Source of the DNA: Atopsyche davidsoni
Taxonomy: Eukaryota; Arthropoda; Insecta; Trichoptera; Hydrobiosidae
DNA length: 64,000 nt
Direction of reading: 5' to 3'
Assembly: GCA_022113835.1 (NCBI GenBank)
Contig: JAILWY010000002.1
Coordinates: 6,798,501-6,862,500, forward strand
The position numbers and the translations under genes were made by a program. The notes beneath the pieces are model-generated. The model saw only the letters and a program-made list of their open reading frames with translations. It made no database searches and had not been told where the DNA came from. Below, in pieces: positions 59,719 to 64,000 of the stretch (within the stretch, counting starts at the first letter, position 1; every line of letters begins with the position of its first letter).

Positions 59719-62700
59719 ATGTTTTATATATTTTTTTTGTTTTGGTGTTTTCTGCTCGGGTGTTTGTTGCTATTGGTTGGTGCGATATACGCCTGGTTCA
59801 AGCATTCATACACATACTGGGAAAAGAGAGGAATTTACGGCCCGAAGCCGTCGTTCCCGGCCGGAAATGTTCCGGAAATACTGCGCAGGAAGCTACACAT
59901 GGGAGAAATTGTGCAGAAGATATACATGGAGAACAGGTCACATCCGTACGTGGGCATATATTTCTTCTGTCGGAAGATTCTGCTCGTCAACGATTTGCAG
60001 ATGGTCAAAAATATTATGGTGAAGAATTTCTCGCATTTCACTGATCACGGGCTACAGTTCTCGCAGTCTGAAGTATTATCTCAGCACTTGTTCAACTTCA
60101 ACGGGGCCAAGTGGAAGAACGTGCGAAACACGCTAACTCCGGCGTTCACGTCCAGTAAGATGAAGTACATGTTCGAGACGATAGCCTCGTGCGGCGAAGA
60201 GCTCGAGGAGTACCTGGCGGGCGAAGCGGCGGCGGAGCAGGAGGTGAACGTGAAAGAGATCGCGGCGAAATTCACGACGGACGTCATCGTCTCCTGCGCC
60301 ATGGGCCTGGACAGCAACAGCTTCAAAAAACCGGACGCGGAGTTCAGGAAGATCGGCTTCAAGATCTTCGATCTGAGCCTCGCTAAGAGTATAATCCAAT
60401 CCATGGTGATCCTCGCCCCGAAGCTGCTCGGGCTGTTGGACTTGACCTTTTTAGATAAGGAGGTGAATGACTTCTTTACTAATGTCGTGAGGGACACCGT
60501 CGACTACAGAGAGAAGAACGGGATCACCAGGAATGATCTCATGCACCTTCTGATCAAATTGAAGAATAACGAATCGATTAAAGATGATCAATCAGGTAAA
60601 TATAAAGTGATTATCCATTTGTTCAAGTACTGTTTGGGTTGTGTTAATTTTTGACTAACTCGATTAATTGACCAACATCACAACAGCTGAGACTTTTATG
60701 GCTATTTAATTTGATAAAATATTGATTGTTTATATAAAACATATACAATTTAAAAAAAACATACACTTTTAACGGCTCAACAGTAACTTATATTCATACA
60801 TTTATCGAATTATTTATTTTATCATATATAATATATGCACCTGTATCCTCGATATGCATTTTATTACGACTTGACAGTAAGTAGGTCTATTGTCCCAAGT
60901 TCCTGCATTTTAATGAGCTTAAAATGGCAGTTTTGAAATAAATATTATACTATTTAAGAATAATAAAAGTATGCGCATCTAATCAACATAGGTTTAAAAA
61001 ATAGCATGTCGTAGTACATCGTTATAAATTGCCAGGACGACTTCGTCATTAACCTCGGCCGTAGATAATTTAAATCATGGATGACAAACCTTTCAAAAGA
61101 CCAATCTAGTTCCAATGAATCTCAACTTGTGAAGCTGCGCCCACCCTGTCAATCGATTATTTTCAGATTATCTTTATACAATATTGGACTAGACGCAAAT
61201 CAATTATTAAAAAAAACACCAATAAAGTACTGATTTTATTTTAGATGAGAACGAGACTCCAAAAGACGACGAAGAAAAGCCAAGCCTGACCATGAAGGAG
61301 CTGACGGCGCAAGTGTTCGGCTTCTTCCTGGGAGGCTTCGAGACGTCCTCGACCATGTCCTCGTACATCCTGCACGAGCTGGCCAGGGACCGGGCCATCC
61401 AGGACAAGCTGAGAGAGGAGATCGACCGGGTCCTGGCCAAGCACGACGGAAGGATCACGTACGAGGCCGTGGGGCAAATGGACTACTTGACGATGGTCAT
61501 CAAAGGTACACGCTCTCTTGTTTAACATGCATAACTCATTAAACTCATAGCCAATTAAATCCGCATTTTTCACCCATGAATTATTGTGCATACATTTAAT
61601 TTTAGGTAATCAAAAATCGTGTTTTTTGTGATAAAACGTAATATAATTTTTTTTCATTATATTATATGTACTGTATCTATATATTATTTGTTGTTTCACA
61701 ATTTCTGTCAAAAATATTAAATTTATTGTATCTTTGAAAAATGTCATTTTTCAGCTTTTACTTTTTACTGTTATTAATCACAGGCTAAGTTTTGATTACT
61801 CGCAGAATAATTCTGGAGTAAAAACTATAAAAACGATAGTTAACTTTACAAAACTAGTTATTACTGAATTCATAAAAGGTGAAATCTAAAATACATTTTC
61901 TGAAAAATGAAATTTTTTCATGAACTCAAAACTTACAGTACCATCGGAAAGGAACTAGCGGCGTATCTTTGATATTTTATTTAAAAACGATGATATTATG
62001 TAGCCTAGCGGACATGTGCAATTGTAATTTTTTTTCGTATGATAAAAATAATATATATTAAAAAACAAGAACTAAATATTGAATTTGTAAAAATACTAAA
62101 TATAAAATATATTCCATCCAGTTTTACTGTACTTTTGAGTGTAGACAAAATTATATAATCAATATAATCGCTGTTACTTAAATAAACATTATATCATTGA
62201 ACACTCTTCTGACAATCTACAATATTTTCCCACTACCCAACCATTAGAAACAAACAACAAAACATGACTTCGGCTTAATTTTTTTTTAAAAAATCGAAAG
62301 AAAAAATATTATTCTCAGTGACTTTTGAAGTTGATTAAAAATCGCATTTATGTGAAAGATTGAATAATAATAAAACGACTACAAAATAATAGCAATAAAA
62401 ATATGCAAGTCATCGCAAACAAATATAGACTGGTTTACATTAATTAAATAAATTTTATCAACAATATTATGTCGAGACACCATGACAATGCAAAAATATT
62501 ATAATAAACACGAGATACTCGTTAGGATAAATTAACAATAATAACTGGTCAAATGTTTATTTGTGATAAGATTGTTTTGAATTTCAACAGAGGGACTACG
62601 GAAATATCCAACGATTCCCAACCTTGTGCGCGTCTGCACGAAGCAGTTCCAGATGCCAGACTCGGACGCCATCATCGAGAAGGGCACCCAGGTGATGATC

Positions 62701-63686
62701 CCGGTCCTGGGAATCCAGCGAGATCCCAAAATCTATCCCGATCCGCTTAAATTCGACCCGCAACGCTTCGCACCCGAGAACGCGACAGAAGTCAACAACT
62801 TCTCTTTTTTGGCATTCGGCGAGGGACCGCGTATTTGCATTGGTAAGCTTTAATTTTTTATCATTTTTTCAACAGTAAAACAACCGAGACCAGGTCGTTC
62901 GTTTGATAATGCAAACGTTGGCGAAACCGATCACCAATAAAATAAAATATCTTAAAAAATCACAAAAATAGTTTTATAAACTTGCAACGAGTATAAGGAC
63001 AATGTGATAAAGAAAATATGTCATTGTAGATATTATAGATTAGTTGTAACTCTCAATTCACCCTGTTTGAGTTTGATACACAGGAGTAAGAAAATCATTG
63101 GTGTTTGCTAACATCTTGATTATCAAATAATGTGCTTATTCCTAATATATACAACTTAAACAAACAGTAACAATCGAAACTGAATTGAATAGCAAATGTG
63201 AGGTTTCAATCCTTATGGTATACAACATCCCACTGAGAGATTGAATAACCACCCAAGACTTGGTGCTCCCACTGCTACAATTAAGTTATTGAATCGCTCA
63301 AGTAATTGGAGATTTACGACAAGCAAAATCTAAAACAATGGATGACTTGATAATTATTCTGTATTTATAGAGACCGTTGCGTAACAGACCATGGTCACTC
63401 ATATATTCCTGTTATCAGGCTTTCACAGCACTGACAAAAATCAACTGCCATTAAAATTCAAAATTTACATTTAGTTACTAACCTATTCGTGTATATATGT
63501 ATGTGTGTGTTTCCAGGTAATCGGTTTGCAATGCTGCAAATGCGTATAGCCTTGATCTCCATTCTGAGGAAGTATGAAGTTTTTCCAGTCAAAGAACCAG
63601 TCGAGCCTCTTCAGATTGACATCAGGACTTTTATCTACGCTCCCAAGGATGGTGTCACGCTGCGCATCAAGAATCGAGCTAAATAG
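59719..63686 (+). CDS. Cytochrome P450, CYP6-like (gene L)
   Basis: Exons 59719-60595, 61245-61505, 62591-62842 and 63517-63686 give 1560 nt, 519 residues, three phase-1 introns with GT-AG ends. Exon 1 is again 877 bp. The anchor is MFYIFFLFWCFLLGCLLLLVG. Then hinge GPKPSFPAGN, helix C WKNVR, helix I FLGGFETSST, ExxR as EGLR, DPQRF, and heme loop [10 protein letters not shown]. The last exon reads NRFAMLQMRIALISILRKYE. Start chosen at 59719 because the preceding in-frame residues are not P450-like. The exons are notably GC-rich against AT-rich introns. It is a microsomal monooxygenase, more diverged from C and K than those are from each other. AATAAA at 63853 probably ends it. Confidence 0.92.
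62917..62970 (+). repeat. Diverged copy of the GGCGAAACCGGTCAC repeat, in intron 3 of gene L
   Basis: GTTTGATAATGCAAACGTTG, then GCGAAACCGATCACCAATAA, parallels the copy at 14409-14460, which has GTTTGATAATGCCAACG before the same core. Confidence 0.6.
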
Positions 63687-63852
63687 GAGTAAAACATCAT
63701 ATTGATGAAAATATTTTGACTGTTTTCTTCACACTGAAAATTAGTACATAAATAACAATTGACATATAAATGTAGTACTGGAGAATATTCTGCAATTTTT
63801 TTTATGCATTTTACTTTGGTTTGAAAAAGCAAAAAAGAATATCTAACTATAA

Positions 63853-63858
63853 AATAAA
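63853..63858 (+). terminator. Polyadenylation signal AATAAA of P450 gene L
   Basis: AATAAA about 167 bases after the stop codon. Confidence 0.5.
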
Positions 63859-64000
63859 GAATTTTGTGCACTTTAAAAAGGATTAAAATACAATTAATCT
63901 CAGAGTGGCTGTGACCGATTAATTATTTCTGCACATATTATTAAATTTCATATCAAAGAACCAAACTAATTAAAGAATCTCAAGAACAACTTTTACATAT

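Noticed and set aside
1..64000. tRNA or rRNA genes, CRISPR arrays, LTR retrotransposons
   Set aside because: No tRNA A/B boxes with a cloverleaf, no rRNA sequence, no regularly spaced repeats and no paired LTRs were seen. CRISPR is not expected in an animal genome.

Overview
The window is AT-rich nuclear DNA from an insect, probably a hemimetabolous and possibly hemipteroid species. The support is introns with GT-AG ends, arthropod-type core promoters, CYP3-clan (CYP6-like) cytochrome P450 genes, and relics of DNA transposons and non-LTR elements. No species can be named from the sequence alone.

Layout. Positions 1-19.4 kb hold no gene I can recognise. This part has scattered GC-richer islands in an AT-rich background, a decayed 2.2 kb DNA transposon with terminal inverted repeats, a hAT-type MITE with an 8-bp target duplication, at least three fragments of one non-LTR retrotransposon family (one split by a TTAA-flanked insertion), and several near-perfect fold-back inverted repeats. 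From 19.6 to 24.6 kb lies a five-coding-exon isopentenyl-diphosphate isomerase gene on the + strand, preceded by a tandemly duplicated promoter and 5' exon. From 24.6 to 28.4 kb I see only one MITE.

From 28.4 kb to the end is a P450 cluster. Gene A (+, 28392-30368), gene B (-, 31442-34110), gene K (-, 56281-58795) and gene L (+, 59719-63686) are complete four-exon genes of 512-519 residues. All their introns are in phase 1.

The main finding lies between B and K. On the minus strand there is one set of exons 2-4 (34972-36335), encoding helix I, the ExxR motif and the heme-binding loop. Upstream of it are eight tandem copies of exon 1, called V1 (most distal, 53149) to V8 (37913). Each copy encodes the ~292-residue N-terminal half. 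Six are intact and exactly 877 bp long. The other two, V1 and V6, each carry a one-base frameshift. All eight end in a GT donor in the same phase. No exon 2, 3 or 4 was found between them. Six of the eight have a readable Inr with a DPE or TATA element 98-139 bp before the ATG. This is the architecture of vertebrate UGT1A and clustered protocadherin loci: alternative promoters and first exons joined to one set of constant exons. If confirmed, one locus would make a family of P450s with different substrate-recognition halves and one common catalytic half. Gene K looks like a duplicated, already paired version: its exon 1 and promoter match V7, and its exons 2-4 match the shared constant exons.

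Gene calls and splice sites were read by eye. Joining of V1-V7 to the constant exons is inference and needs transcript evidence.
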